From the IMG/VR virus record IMGVR_UViG_3300031857_018455, positions 1-34,968 of that record: a DNA stretch of 34,968 bases; one strand, written 5' to 3'. The DNA comes from a virus. The notes below the pieces were generated by a model that was not told where the DNA came from, ran no database searches, and saw nothing but the letters and a program-made list of their open reading frames with translations. How positions within the stretch are numbered: the first letter of the stretch is position 1; the number at the start of each line of letters is the position of its first letter. Positions 20,441 through 29,127 of the stretch are shown here, in pieces. A program made the position numbers and the translations under genes.

Positions 20441-21272
20441 ATTAAAGGCACTTTTTATTGGAAATTGTCAGACGGGTGGAGTAATACATTATCTCTTAAA
20501 GAGTGAACAATTTTCACAAACGTATGAAACAAAAATATATGCAAATTGGGAATTGATTGCAAACAATACTTCAATTCCAATGCCTGACATACAATCTGCA
20601 GATTTATTTGTATATCAACCACTTAGACCTGTTCATGGATGCTATTCTACAGATCCTAATGTCGATGGATCTATAGGTTACTATGTTAAAGATTCATGCA
20701 TAAAAATTTCATTTCCTTATGTGTATTCTTCTGCAATGTGGCCAATAGTCCAGGTAAAAGAACGTGAAAATAGATGGTGGGGTGGGGAAGTTATTGATGA
20801 GTTAGTTTCTCAAGGAATGAATTATAGCGAAATTATTTCTTTGTTTGACGAAAATAAAATAGATTGGAAATATAAAACAAGATTTGAAAATAGTATTAAT
20901 ATTTTAAAACAAAAGGAAACTATAACTGATATTAAAGTTTCTGAATTTATTGAAAAAAATCTTAAAGATAATCTCTTGTTTTTAATACCTCACCACCCAA
21001 CAAGTATAATATTTTTCAATATGGCAAATCAAGTTTTAGAAAAATTGAATATGGAAAAGATATCAGACAATGTGATTGAAAGTATTAATGACAGAAAATT
21101 AGAGGATACAACGTATCGTTTACCTACCTGTATGTTTCCTCTGCATAAATCTGCTATTATAGATTATAATTTAAATTACGGAGAAGAATATTTAGAAAAC
21201 TCAGATAATTTTTATATTGAAAGAATTAAAAATTATTTGGAAATGAATCATTCATGTTATAATGTAATGTAG
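20433..21272 (+). CDS. WcbI-like polysaccharide-biosynthesis protein
   Basis: 279 residues from the ATG at 20433. A longer frame from 20382 is rejected because it overlaps the upstream gene by 59 bases, while the 20433 start gives the canonical opening. LFIGNCQTGG (8-17) is the GNCQ signature of WcbI, a capsule protein reported to bind coenzyme A; DLFVYQPLRP, FPYVYSS and the late HHPTSIIFF also fit the family. Probable acyl- or acetyl-transfer to a glycan. Overlaps the previous gene by 8 bases. Confidence 0.75.
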   Translation: MNKLKALFIGNCQTGGVIHYLLKSEQFSQTYETKIYANWELIANNTSIPMPDIQSADLFVYQPLRPVHGCYSTDPNVDGSIGYYVKDSCIKISFPYVYSSAMWPIVQVKERENRWWGGEVIDELVSQGMNYSEIISLFDENKIDWKYKTRFENSINILKQKETITDIKVSEFIEKNLKDNLLFLIPHHPTSIIFFNMANQVLEKLNMEKISDNVIESINDRKLEDTTYRLPTCMFPLHKSAIIDYNLNYGEEYLENSDNFYIERIKNYLEMNHSCYNVM

Positions 21273-21300
21273 TAAAAGGTAAAATTAATTAGATTTTTTT

Positions 21301-22302
21301 ATGACTAAGCAAAAAGTTATCATTTGGGGTCATCCCTTACACTCACATACTCACTCATATATTCATGGTGGGTTTAAAAAAGGATTTGAACATATGGGAT
21401 GTGATGTTCATTGGTTTGATAATAAAGAGTATCCTGATCCTACTGATTTTGATTATGGGAACAGTCTAGTTATTACTGAAGGATTTGATGATGCAAATTT
21501 ACCTATTGTAGATTCTTCAACATATTTTGTTCATTGCTGTAAGGATCCTTATAAGTATCTTGATAAGGGAGTTAGACTTGTTGATATTAGATATAATGTA
21601 AAAGAGTTGAATGATGTCAATTATTCATATGTTTTTTCTGAAGAAAATCCAACTAAGATTGGTGCATGTGAATATTACCAAAAGGCAGCATCTACTGATG
21701 GATTAAATTCACAATGGGTGAAGGACCGTCGAGAATATGAAGCAATTTATTTAAGTTGGGCAACGGATTTACTTCCGCATGAATTTAATTATGATGATAT
21801 GAAACTTCCCAGAGAAAAAAAATCTTATTATATTGGAAGTATTTCCCCATCAAACGTAGAGCAAATCACGCCTTTTGCTAGAGCTTGTGCTGATGCTGGT
21901 ATTGAATTTATCCATAGTGATCCTTGGAGTACTCCACTTTCTTGGGAAAAAAATAAAGAATTAGTTCAAAAATCATATGTTGCACCTGATATTCGTGGTG
22001 TTGGGTTAGGTAATGATAATCCAGATACTGGTTGCAATCATTTAAAAACTGGATATATTCCCTGTCGTGTCTTTAAGAATATTAGTTATGGTCAAGTGGG
22101 AATGACCAATTCTGAAATTGTAAGAGATTTATTTGATGGTGACATTGTTTATAATAATGATACTTATGATCTCTTTTATGACACTGAAGCAAATATTACC
22201 AATTATGATCTTATAGAACATCAAATGAATGTAGTTCGTGATCATCATACGTATCTGAATCGTTGTGGTTCAATTCTTAAAGTATACAATAATGAAGTAT
22301 GA
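21301..22302 (+). CDS. Putative GT-B-like glycosyltransferase
   Basis: 333 residues. N-terminal VIIWGHPLHSHTHSYIHGGFKKGFEHMGCDVHWFDN has the GT-B start with acceptor-side Gly-rich loop; later YYIGSISPSN and TGYIPCRVFKNISYGQVGMTNS resemble the nucleotide-binding end of CgeB-like transferases. No membrane segment. Donor unknown. Preceded by a 28-base gap with a T-run but no promoter I trust. Confidence 0.6.
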   Translation: MTKQKVIIWGHPLHSHTHSYIHGGFKKGFEHMGCDVHWFDNKEYPDPTDFDYGNSLVITEGFDDANLPIVDSSTYFVHCCKDPYKYLDKGVRLVDIRYNVKELNDVNYSYVFSEENPTKIGACEYYQKAASTDGLNSQWVKDRREYEAIYLSWATDLLPHEFNYDDMKLPREKKSYYIGSISPSNVEQITPFARACADAGIEFIHSDPWSTPLSWEKNKELVQKSYVAPDIRGVGLGNDNPDTGCNHLKTGYIPCRVFKNISYGQVGMTNSEIVRDLFDGDIVYNNDTYDLFYDTEANITNYDLIEHQMNVVRDHHTYLNRCGSILKVYNNEV

Positions 22303-23150
22303 AAGACATAACTTTTTATACTGTAATGGGTGGATCCGATCATTTTTATGATGCGACTAAATTAGCAGTAGAATCTATTCACAAAATATTACCTTCATCT
22401 AAAATTAAAGTTTTTGATTTTGGTGGAAAATTTGAAAATAAATGCTCCGAAACTATTGATTGTCGTGGTCAACAAAATACATCAAAAAAAGATATTGGGT
22501 ATCTTTATTGGAGAGAAAAATATGTTAGGGCACTAGAAATAGATACTGAGTATGCAGTTTATTTTGATTGTGACACAGTTTTAATTAATGACTTCTTTGA
22601 AGATATTTTTGATATAATTGGTGACAAGGCTGGATCTGCTCAACATTGGTGGGTCCCTACATTTAATGATTACTGTAGTATGGCAACTCCTATAGAACAT
22701 AGAGAAGTTTTTATTGAAACTTTAAGTAACTTAGGAGCAAGTTTAAATAATTCTTACTATGCCGGGGGTGTTTTTCTTTTTAAGAATACAACTAACAATA
22801 GGAAATTGCTTGAAAAAGTTGTCAAATCTTATGATGATTTTAATGATATCTATGATGGAGAAATAACAGCATTAACTGATGAATTTTTCTTTAGTTCTGT
22901 CTTTAAAGATAATATTGTAAATTTAGGTGGATCTCTTAATGTTTGTCCAAAAGGAAATAAAGTCAGTATGGATTTGGAGATTGATGATGGTATTTTAGTT
23001 GGTAAAAATGTTTTTGATGAGGATTATAATCCTGTAATTTTTGTTCATTGCAATTTTCACAAACATCACATGGTCCATGGTAATGATCCTTTAGACGTTG
23101 ATTATTCCAAGGAAGTTCTAAAAATTATTTCTGAGGCATATCAACTATGA
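22299..23150 (+). CDS. Putative GT8-like glycosyltransferase
   Basis: 283 residues. AVYFDCDTVLIND carries the DxD metal site, YYAGGVFLFKN is the GT8-type AGG loop, and FVHCNFHKHHMVHG near the C-terminus supplies the late His typical of GT8. Probably a retaining transferase using a UDP-sugar. Overlaps both neighbours by 4 bases. Confidence 0.68.
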   Translation: MKDITFYTVMGGSDHFYDATKLAVESIHKILPSSKIKVFDFGGKFENKCSETIDCRGQQNTSKKDIGYLYWREKYVRALEIDTEYAVYFDCDTVLINDFFEDIFDIIGDKAGSAQHWWVPTFNDYCSMATPIEHREVFIETLSNLGASLNNSYYAGGVFLFKNTTNNRKLLEKVVKSYDDFNDIYDGEITALTDEFFFSSVFKDNIVNLGGSLNVCPKGNKVSMDLEIDDGILVGKNVFDEDYNPVIFVHCNFHKHHMVHGNDPLDVDYSKEVLKIISEAYQL

Positions 23151-23983
23151 TTTATGTAACAGGATCTAATGGTCTAATTGGGAGATCTCTTAAAAAAAAT
23201 CTTATAAAATTTACTTCGATTTCTTACAGAGATAATTTAGATGAAATTGAATTTGATGTTCATGAAGATGCAACACTAATTCATTTAGCATCTTCTTCAA
23301 ATACTAGGTATACTATTGATTCTTCTGTGGAACTTTATATGAGAGATGTTAATCTCTCATTGGAACTATTCAAGAAATTTTTAAATAAAAATCCTAACGG
23401 AAGAATAATCTTACTATCTTCTTGTGGAGATCTTCATTGGTCTTATTATGAAAAAATTCAAAATGAACAAAGTGTTCCATTTCCTAAAACAATTCATGGA
23501 GCGCATAAATTACTTTTAGAAAATTATGGAAATATTTTAACCCAAAATACCAAAGCAAAATTTATTGTTTTGAGAGTGACAAATGTTTATGGTGGTGATG
23601 TCTCTTTAGATAGAGTAAATGGATTTATTGATAAGTATGTAAGTTGCTTTAAGAATAATTCCATAATGCAAGTATATTCTAATCAAAATAGTAGTTATGA
23701 TTGGATTCATCTTGATGATGTGGTGTCTTCAGTACTTTCGTCTATTAGTTACAATTCAAGTGGTACATTTTTGATTGGTGATGGAAATAGTTATTCATTA
23801 AAACATTTACTCAATCTGTTAAAAAATAATATTGGAGATGTAAAACTTGATTTAAAAGAGTGTCTAAATCCTGCTGTTCATGTTGTAATTGATCCTAGAA
23901 GAGCAGAAGATCTATTAGGTTGGACACCAAAAATCTCATTAACTGAAGGTATTCAAATTATTAAAAAAACTTTAGATAATTAA
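23147..23983 (+). CDS. SDR epimerase/dehydratase with altered catalytic Tyr
   Basis: 278 residues. NAD motif GSNGLIGRS (6-14) and C-terminal DWIHLDDVV and RRAEDLLGWTPKISLTEGI are standard for extended SDRs. At the YxxxK position the sequence reads TIHGAHK, so His117 replaces Tyr while Lys121 is kept. Activity may be altered or lost. Substrate unknown. Last gene of this overlapping run, followed by a 53-base gap. Confidence 0.75.
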   Translation: MIYVTGSNGLIGRSLKKNLIKFTSISYRDNLDEIEFDVHEDATLIHLASSSNTRYTIDSSVELYMRDVNLSLELFKKFLNKNPNGRIILLSSCGDLHWSYYEKIQNEQSVPFPKTIHGAHKLLLENYGNILTQNTKAKFIVLRVTNVYGGDVSLDRVNGFIDKYVSCFKNNSIMQVYSNQNSSYDWIHLDDVVSSVLSSISYNSSGTFLIGDGNSYSLKHLLNLLKNNIGDVKLDLKECLNPAVHVVIDPRRAEDLLGWTPKISLTEGIQIIKKTLDN

Positions 23984-24006
23984 GTTTTTGTGAATGTCTC
24001 ATCAAC

Positions 24007-24027
24007 ATTAAATATTAAATATTAAAT
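24007..24027 (+). repeat. Three tandem ATTAAAT repeats
   Basis: Three exact 7-base copies in the AT-rich 53-base gap before the FkbM gene. Possibly a simple slippage product or an UP-like promoter element; no clear -35/-10 pair is seen. Confidence 0.6.
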
Positions 24028-24036
24028 TTTAAAATT

Positions 24037-24729
24037 ATGAATTTTAACGCTATTAGAGAACTTGTAAATCCAAAAACAGTTATAGATGTGGGGGCAAATA
24101 CCGGATGGTTTGCTCAAAGTTTAAGGCAAGTTTGCCCAAAGGTTGATATTACTATGATTGAAGCAAATCCTAACTGTGAAGATAAACTGTCCAAGATTGG
24201 ATATCCATATGCTATTGTTGCACTTTCTAATGATACGAAAGAAAATATAAAATTTTATATAAACAAAAATGATGATATTTGCTGTGGAGCATCACTGTAT
24301 AAAGAAGATACTAAGTTTTATGATGATTGTGTCGTGATTGAAGTTGAAACCCACACTCTTGATGAAGGTGAATTATATCCAGAAGGGGTTGATCTTTTGA
24401 AAATTGATACTCAAGGATCTGAAAAAGATATTCTTGAGGGATGTTTCGAAACTTTAAAAAGAACCAAACATATTTTGTTGGAGTGTTCTTTTTCTAATTA
24501 TAATTGTGGGGCACCTCAAATTGAAGATGTTGTCGATTTTGTTAAAAAAACTGGATTTTATCCTATGGCAATTTTGGAGGAACATTGGTCTAGACCTGGA
24601 ATTGACTTGCCAGTAAGTGTAGTTCATCAGATTGATGTTTTATTTTCAAGTGTTAAGCACGATAGTTGTGAACTATGTGAAAAACAAATTAAAGAGTATC
24701 GGCAAAAATATAACGAAAAAATGAAATGA
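24037..24729 (+). CDS. FkbM-family methyltransferase
   Basis: 230 residues. TVIDVGANTGWFAQ (14-27) is the FkbM SAM motif; MIEANPNCEDKL and LLKIDTQGSEKDILEG are the other two FkbM signatures, in order. O-methylates a sugar or glycan hydroxyl. Capsule and O-antigen loci often end chains with such methylation. Overlaps the next gene by 4 bases. Confidence 0.9.
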   Translation: MNFNAIRELVNPKTVIDVGANTGWFAQSLRQVCPKVDITMIEANPNCEDKLSKIGYPYAIVALSNDTKENIKFYINKNDDICCGASLYKEDTKFYDDCVVIEVETHTLDEGELYPEGVDLLKIDTQGSEKDILEGCFETLKRTKHILLECSFSNYNCGAPQIEDVVDFVKKTGFYPMAILEEHWSRPGIDLPVSVVHQIDVLFSSVKHDSCELCEKQIKEYRQKYNEKMK

Positions 24730-25697
24730 AAATAGCATTAATTGGTCCAGGCATTATGAATATTCCCCCCGATGGTTGGGGTGCAGTTGAAAGTCTTATT
24801 TGGGACTATGCTTTGGAACTTGATGAATTGGGACATGAAGGTGTAATTATCAATACTCCAGATTGGGATGAAATATTATCTTATCTGAAAGAAGATACGT
24901 ATGATTTTGCACATCTTCATTATGATGTTTTTCATCCCATTATGGATAGGATTTCAAAAGAAACTAATATTCCAAAATTGGCGATGAGTAGTCATTATCC
25001 ATATATTGATCAACCACACATGCATCAACGTGATGGATATGATCGTACTTTTAATTGGATTGTTAATAATAAAAAACATTATATTTTTTGTGTTTCTAAA
25101 AAAGATTATGAAACATTTAAAAATGCTGGTGCTGATGAGAGTAAATTAATTTTATGTGAGAATGGTGCAAATCATAAAAGTTTTACATACAATAAAAAGG
25201 CACTAAAACCAAACAAATCTTTATACTTGGGGCAAATTCATCCTCGCAAAAAACAGTCGATTTATCAATGTATTGATTCGATTGATTTTGTTGGACCAAT
25301 TGGTGATAGAAATAATTTTGACATTACTAAAAATTACCTAGGAGAGTGGTCTAAAAAAGAAGTGTATGAGCAAATGACTGAGTATGCAAATCTTGTTTTG
25401 CTTTCTTCTGGTGAAAATGGAACTCCATTAGTTGTAAAAGAAGCAATGATTAGTGGTCTGGGTGTGGTTGTTTCCAAATATGCAGCGCATGATTTGCCAA
25501 ATGATCTTCCATATGTTACTATTATTCCTGATGATAAATTGAATGATGTTTTTTACATTGAAGAAAAAATTAAAGAAAATCGTGAATTGTCAATTGGGAT
25601 GAGAGATGATATTAGAGAATTCGCCATCAATAATTTTTCATGGGAAAGATTAATTAATCTTTATGTTCAAAATATAGAGAAGTTAAATGAAAATTAG
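24726..25697 (+). CDS. GT4-type GT-B glycosyltransferase
   Basis: 323 residues. N-terminal IGPGIMNIPPDGWGAVESLIWD is the acceptor-side loop; SLYLGQIHPRKKQ and SGENGTPLVVKEAMISGLGVVVS carry the GT4 nucleotide site (E-x7-E-like). Retaining transferase. Its N-terminal third is closely related, even at DNA level, to the next gene: 32 identical bases (24774-24805 and 25732-25763). Overlaps it by 11 bases. Confidence 0.82.
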   Translation: MKIALIGPGIMNIPPDGWGAVESLIWDYALELDELGHEGVIINTPDWDEILSYLKEDTYDFAHLHYDVFHPIMDRISKETNIPKLAMSSHYPYIDQPHMHQRDGYDRTFNWIVNNKKHYIFCVSKKDYETFKNAGADESKLILCENGANHKSFTYNKKALKPNKSLYLGQIHPRKKQSIYQCIDSIDFVGPIGDRNNFDITKNYLGEWSKKEVYEQMTEYANLVLLSSGENGTPLVVKEAMISGLGVVVSKYAAHDLPNDLPYVTIIPDDKLNDVFYIEEKIKENRELSIGMRDDIREFAINNFSWERLINLYVQNIEKLNEN

Positions 25698-27444
25698 TAT
25701 TATCGGACCTGCACTTCCAATCCCTCCTAAGGGTTGGGGTGCAGTTGAAAGTCTTATTTGGGATATGAAATTGACTCTTGAAAAAATGGGTCATGAAATT
25801 CAAATTGTAAATGTTGATGATCCTAATCAGATCATTAGTATGATTACTCAGTTTAATCCCGACTTTGTTCATATTAATTATGATGATTGGGTTGTTATCT
25901 ATCCTTATATTCAATATCCTTGTGCCGTAACAACTCACTTTGCCTATATTGAAAGACCTGAGATGATGGGACCGTATAGGCAAAGAGTATTTGATCAGTT
26001 CACTTCAATTAAACCAAATGTATTTGGTTTATCTGATGGAATTAATGAAACATATCATACGATATCAGATATTCCAAAAGATAAACTTTACTTAAATCCC
26101 AACGGGGTTATGTTGGATAATTTTAGGGTTACTGATTCGCCTAAGTTTTCTGATAGATCTTTATTCTTAGCAAAGGTTGATTATAGAAAGAGGCAGTGTG
26201 ATTTTCAATCTATTGAGAGTCTTTGGTATGCTGGTAATATTGTAGATCATAGATTTGATCAATCTAAAAATTATCTTGGAGAGTGGCATAAAGATTATCT
26301 CTATGAAAATTTAACAGACTATGGCAATCTTGTTCTTTTGTCTGACGGAGAAGCACATTCTTTGGTTGTTATGGAAGCATTTGCTGCTGGTCTTGGAGTT
26401 GTGATTAGTGAATGGGCAACGGCAAATCTTGATTTGAGTAAAGATTTTATTACTGTTATTCCGGAAAATAAAATAAATGATATAGAATATGTTGAAAAAT
26501 GTATTGTTGAAAATAGAGAGTATTCTATTCATCATAGAGATGAAATATTGGACTATGCAAAACAATTTGAATGGTGTAAAATATTAGAAACTTACTATAT
26601 TCCAAATATTGATAAGGTAATCAATAGTAAAAAATCAATACCGTTAATTATGGATAAAAATAAAGCAGTATACAAATTAAAAAGTCTTCCTCCCATTTAT
26701 TATATTAATCTGGATGATAAACCAGAGAGAGCTCAATTTATGGAGGATCAATTTAAGTATTGGGAAATTGAAAATTATGAACGAATCTCTGCACATGATG
26801 GTAGGGGTAATAATGATTTGGGAGATATTCTTAAAGGTAGATATCCAGATGGCATGTGTTCTGGTGAAGTTGGTTGTGTAACATCTCATCTTAAGGCAAT
26901 AAAGCACTGGATGGAAACATCAGATTCTCCTTGCGCTTTGATAATGGAAGATGACTGTGATATGAGTACGGTCACTCATTGGGGATTTAGTTGGAAGGAT
27001 TTCTATACTAAAGTTCCTTATGATTATGATGTAATTCAATTAGCCATTATTAATCCGGCAGAGGTTCATTTGCAACTTCATAAGAGGTTTGTAAATGATT
27101 TTTCTACTGCTTGCTATATGATTACAAGACATCATGCACAAAAACTTATTAATCTTCATTGTCGCGGTGATAAGTATAAAATTGATCAGGGAGTTAAACC
27201 AAGAGCAGTTGCAGATGACTTAATTTATAATTCTGGAAATACTTTTTCTATTCCACTTTTTCTATATAAAATTGATTTAGGATCAGATATTCATGATGTT
27301 CATATTGATGTATTTCATAGAAGTAGCTACGATGGTTTGTGGCAATTCTGGAGAAATAAATCTATAGACATCACAGATTGGAATCAACTTTTTGACTATG
27401 ATCCTTATTTTGCAAGACTTCCTCCTGGTTGGGAAGGCAAATAG
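25687..27444 (+). CDS. Two-domain GT4-GT25 glycosyltransferase fusion
   Basis: 585 residues. Residues 1-310 are a GT4 paralogue of the previous protein (IGPALPIPPKGWGAVESLIWD, SLFLAKVDYRKRQ, DGEAHSLVVMEAFAAGLGVV). Residues about 335-560 are a GT25 domain: PPIYYINLDDKPERAQ, SGEVGCVTSHLKA, ALIMEDDCDM (EDD metal site near 421) and late STACYMITRHHAQKL. A linker with Lys/Asn (311-333) joins them. GT25 includes bacterial LPS galactosyltransferases and collagen galactosyltransferases. The fusion predicts two sequential transfers by one protein. Last glycan gene, followed by a terminator. Confidence 0.85.
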   Translation: MKISIIGPALPIPPKGWGAVESLIWDMKLTLEKMGHEIQIVNVDDPNQIISMITQFNPDFVHINYDDWVVIYPYIQYPCAVTTHFAYIERPEMMGPYRQRVFDQFTSIKPNVFGLSDGINETYHTISDIPKDKLYLNPNGVMLDNFRVTDSPKFSDRSLFLAKVDYRKRQCDFQSIESLWYAGNIVDHRFDQSKNYLGEWHKDYLYENLTDYGNLVLLSDGEAHSLVVMEAFAAGLGVVISEWATANLDLSKDFITVIPENKINDIEYVEKCIVENREYSIHHRDEILDYAKQFEWCKILETYYIPNIDKVINSKKSIPLIMDKNKAVYKLKSLPPIYYINLDDKPERAQFMEDQFKYWEIENYERISAHDGRGNNDLGDILKGRYPDGMCSGEVGCVTSHLKAIKHWMETSDSPCALIMEDDCDMSTVTHWGFSWKDFYTKVPYDYDVIQLAIINPAEVHLQLHKRFVNDFSTACYMITRHHAQKLINLHCRGDKYKIDQGVKPRAVADDLIYNSGNTFSIPLFLYKIDLGSDIHDVHIDVFHRSSYDGLWQFWRNKSIDITDWNQLFDYDPYFARLPPGWEGK

Positions 27445-27480
27445 TAAGCATTTATACTTACATTGTTAGCGTATATGAAC

Positions 27481-27507
27481 AAAGGGGCTTGACGCCCCTT
27501 TATTTTT
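27481..27507 (+). terminator. Intrinsic terminator closing the glycan locus
   Basis: AAAGGGGC (27481-27488)/GCCCCTTT (27494-27501), loop TTGAC, then ATTTTT. Its loop is the -35 of the next promoter. Confidence 0.92.
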
Positions 27508-27517
27508 GCTATATAAT
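27489..27517 (+). promoter_or_regulatory. Sigma70 promoter of the hli/petF cassette, nested in a terminator
   Basis: TTGACG (27489-27494), 17-base spacer, TATAAT (27512-27517). One mismatch in -35. The -35 occupies the terminator loop plus one stem base. Expected start near 27524, about 20 bases before the hli ATG. Confidence 0.85.
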
Positions 27518-27544
27518 TATGTAACAGTTCTTTACAAAACTTCT

Positions 27545-27754
27545 ATGACTGTAACAACTAATGAGCATGGGCAAATGAACATGTTTGCCAAAGAACCCAC
27601 AATGTATGTGTCTCAGGCAGATGCTGAGCGTTATGCACTTGAAACACATGCAGAGAGAGCGGAGAAAGCAAATGGACGTTGGGCAATGGTCGGTTTTGTT
27701 GCTGGGATCATTTCTTATACTATCACTGGCAACTTCTTCTTCGGTATCTTCTGA
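27545..27754 (+). CDS. hli: High-light-inducible protein
   Basis: 69 residues from the ATG at 27545; an in-frame TTG at 27506 is rejected because it lies in the promoter. ERAEKANGRWAMVGFVAG (37-54) is the chlorophyll-binding ExxNGRxAMxGF helix, followed by a hydrophobic stretch to FFFGIF. HLIPs dissipate excess light and protect photosystem II and chlorophyll enzymes in the thylakoid. Common in cyanophages. Its N-terminal extension is longer than in the short hli at 28408. Stop overlaps the next ATG (TGATG). Confidence 0.95.
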   Translation: MTVTTNEHGQMNMFAKEPTMYVSQADAERYALETHAERAEKANGRWAMVGFVAGIISYTITGNFFFGIF

Positions 27755-27840
27755 TGACTGAAGCACTTTGGACGATTACCTCAGTTGCATTCTTTGTGCT
27801 TCTGTGCTATTCTGTAGAACAACTTGCTGAAACTTACTGA
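27754..27840 (+). CDS. 28-residue membrane peptide coupled to hli
   Basis: One hydrophobic helix ([15 protein letters not shown]) with acidic ends ([12 protein letters not shown]). It starts within the hli stop codon, so it should be translated by reinitiation. Its company with hli and ferredoxin suggests a thylakoid role, but no family is recognised. Confidence 0.55.
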   Translation: MTEALWTITSVAFFVLLCYSVEQLAETY

Positions 27841-27845
27841 AATTT

Positions 27846-28139
27846 ATGGCAACTTATCAAGTCACCCTTCAATCCCCTGACGGAACTTCAACAACGATTG
27901 AATGTCCTGATGACCAATACATTCTTGAGGCAGCAGATGAGGCAGGTATCGACCTGCCCTACTCCTGCCGTGCTGGTGCATGTTCTACCTGTGCTGGTAA
28001 ACTTGTCAGCGGTACTGTAGATAATAGTGAACAATCGTTCCTTGATGATGAGCAAATGGAAAATGGTTGGGTACTTACTTGCGTAGCATACCCCACCAGC
28101 GATTGTGTTATCCTTACTCAACAGGAAGAAAATCTGTGA
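27846..28139 (+). CDS. petF: Plant-type [2Fe-2S] ferredoxin
   Basis: 97 residues. Cluster ligands Cys41-x4-Cys46-x2-Cys49 and Cys79, in [15 protein letters not shown] and WVLTCVAY. Photosynthetic ferredoxin accepts electrons from photosystem I and feeds reductases; phages carry it to supply reductant, for example to phycobilin reductases or ribonucleotide synthesis. It could also serve iron-sulfur enzymes such as the RfbH-type dehydrase (inference). Second unit gene after hli, 5 bases from the small peptide stop. Confidence 0.97.
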   Translation: MATYQVTLQSPDGTSTTIECPDDQYILEAADEAGIDLPYSCRAGACSTCAGKLVSGTVDNSEQSFLDDEQMENGWVLTCVAYPTSDCVILTQQEENL

Positions 28140-28411
28140 GTGCCGACATGCTTGGGCAGTTGAGTATTGCCCTCCAAAATCTGGGATGGGATGCCACCGA
28201 TGAACTTAAAGTTGATATTGGTGGAGTAGCAGCAACAGGAACTGCAACTCATCCAGATGCCAATCCAAAGTGGGCAAAACCATTTGGGACGGTAACCTAT
28301 CAAAATGACGCTTTCATAGTCATTAAAAATCTTACTAGAAATCCTATGGTTTTTTCTCAACCAAATCCTGAACTTAAACCCCATAATTCTTATCAAGGAG
28401 AAAACAAATGA
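28136..28411 (+). CDS. 91-residue phage protein, unknown function
   Basis: Start chosen at GTG 28136, which overlaps the ferredoxin stop (GTGA) and has AGGAAG about 8 bases upstream; ATG 28148 is an alternative. A longer frame from 28067 inside ferredoxin is unlikely. Sequence has [19 protein letters not shown], then a Pro/Asn-rich tail. No membrane segment or recognised motif. Its steady place between ferredoxin and hli suggests an electron-transfer or photosynthesis-linked role. Confidence 0.7.
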   Translation: MSADMLGQLSIALQNLGWDATDELKVDIGGVAATGTATHPDANPKWAKPFGTVTYQNDAFIVIKNLTRNPMVFSQPNPELKPHNSYQGENK

Positions 28412-28527
28412 GCAAAATTTTTACTGAAACTGCCGAGCGTTGGAACGGTCGTCTTGCGATGATTGGTTTCGTAACTGCAGTTGGAACCTATCTTACTACT
28501 GGGCAAATTATTCCTGGCGTATTTTGA
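28408..28527 (+). CDS. hli: Short high-light-inducible protein
   Basis: 39 residues, a minimal HLIP: ERWNGRLAMIGFVTAVGTYL carries the NGRxAMxGF chlorophyll-binding motif, followed by TTGQIIPGVF, the usual short ending in cyanophage HLIPs. Preceded by AAGGAG 7 bases from the ATG, one of the few clear Shine-Dalgarno sites here. Second hli copy in the cassette. Overlaps the 28136 gene by 4 bases. Confidence 0.93.
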   Translation: MSKIFTETAERWNGRLAMIGFVTAVGTYLTTGQIIPGVF

Positions 28528-28538
28528 TGGAGGGTAAA

Positions 28539-29066
28539 ATGAGAACTGAAGGTTATCAAATTCCTCAAGTAGAATTTATTTTCCGTGAGAGTGGTGAATT
28601 CGTAACTCGCACTTCTGCTGAACTTTTCAACAACAAGCGTGTAGTTATTTTCTCACTTCCTGGAGCATTTACTCCTACTTGTAGTGCATATCAACTTCCT
28701 GGATTTGAAGAAATCTACAATGATTTCAAATTACTTGGTATTGACGAAATCTATTGTATTTCTGTTAACGACGCTTTTACGATGAATGCCTGGGCACAAG
28801 ACCAGAACATTCAAAACGTACAACTAATTCCCGATGGTAATGCTTACTTCACTCGCTCTATGGGTCAACTCGTTGCCAAGACCAATCTTGGGTTTGGTGA
28901 GCGTTCTTGGCGATATGCTGCTGTGGTAGACAATGGCATTATTGAGAAACTCTTTGAAGAACCTGGTAAGCAGGATAATGCACCAGAAGATCCTTATAAT
29001 GAAACTACTCCAGGAAAAGTTCTTGAATACGTAAAATTTGCTGTCAAAGAACCAACACCAGTTTGA
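28539..29066 (+). CDS. Peroxiredoxin (Prx5/AhpE-type thioredoxin fold)
   Basis: 175 residues from ATG 28539, chosen for the GGAGGG 4 bases upstream; ATG 28527, overlapping the hli stop, is the alternative. VVIFSLPGAFTPTCSAYQLPGFEE has the peroxidatic Cys48 in P-x3-T-x2-C context, the Prx5 signature. SVNDAFTMNAWAQDQ and RSWRYAAVVDNG are further Prx5 hallmarks. Reduces peroxides with thiol reductant. No second conserved Cys near the end, so a 1-Cys or glutaredoxin/thioredoxin-dependent mechanism is likely. Fits peroxide defence in a light-driven infected cell. Confidence 0.92.
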   Translation: MRTEGYQIPQVEFIFRESGEFVTRTSAELFNNKRVVIFSLPGAFTPTCSAYQLPGFEEIYNDFKLLGIDEIYCISVNDAFTMNAWAQDQNIQNVQLIPDGNAYFTRSMGQLVAKTNLGFGERSWRYAAVVDNGIIEKLFEEPGKQDNAPEDPYNETTPGKVLEYVKFAVKEPTPV

Positions 29067-29086
29067 TATAATACACAATAATACTT

Positions 29087-29122
29087 AAACTCTGTTTCTA
29101 AATAAAGAAGCAGAGTTTTTTA
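29087..29122 (+). terminator. Intrinsic terminator after the peroxiredoxin
   Basis: AAACTCTG-TTTCT (29087-29099)/AGAAG-CAGAGTTT (29106-29118), 13 pairs with one G-U, loop AAATAA, followed by a T-run. Separates the early redox cassette from the virion genes. Confidence 0.92.
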
Positions 29123-29127
29123 TTTAA

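Noticed and set aside
28067-28135. Upstream extension of the 28136 gene into ferredoxin
   Set aside because: It lies wholly within ferredoxin in another frame; GTG 28136 has a Shine-Dalgarno and the usual 4-base overlap.
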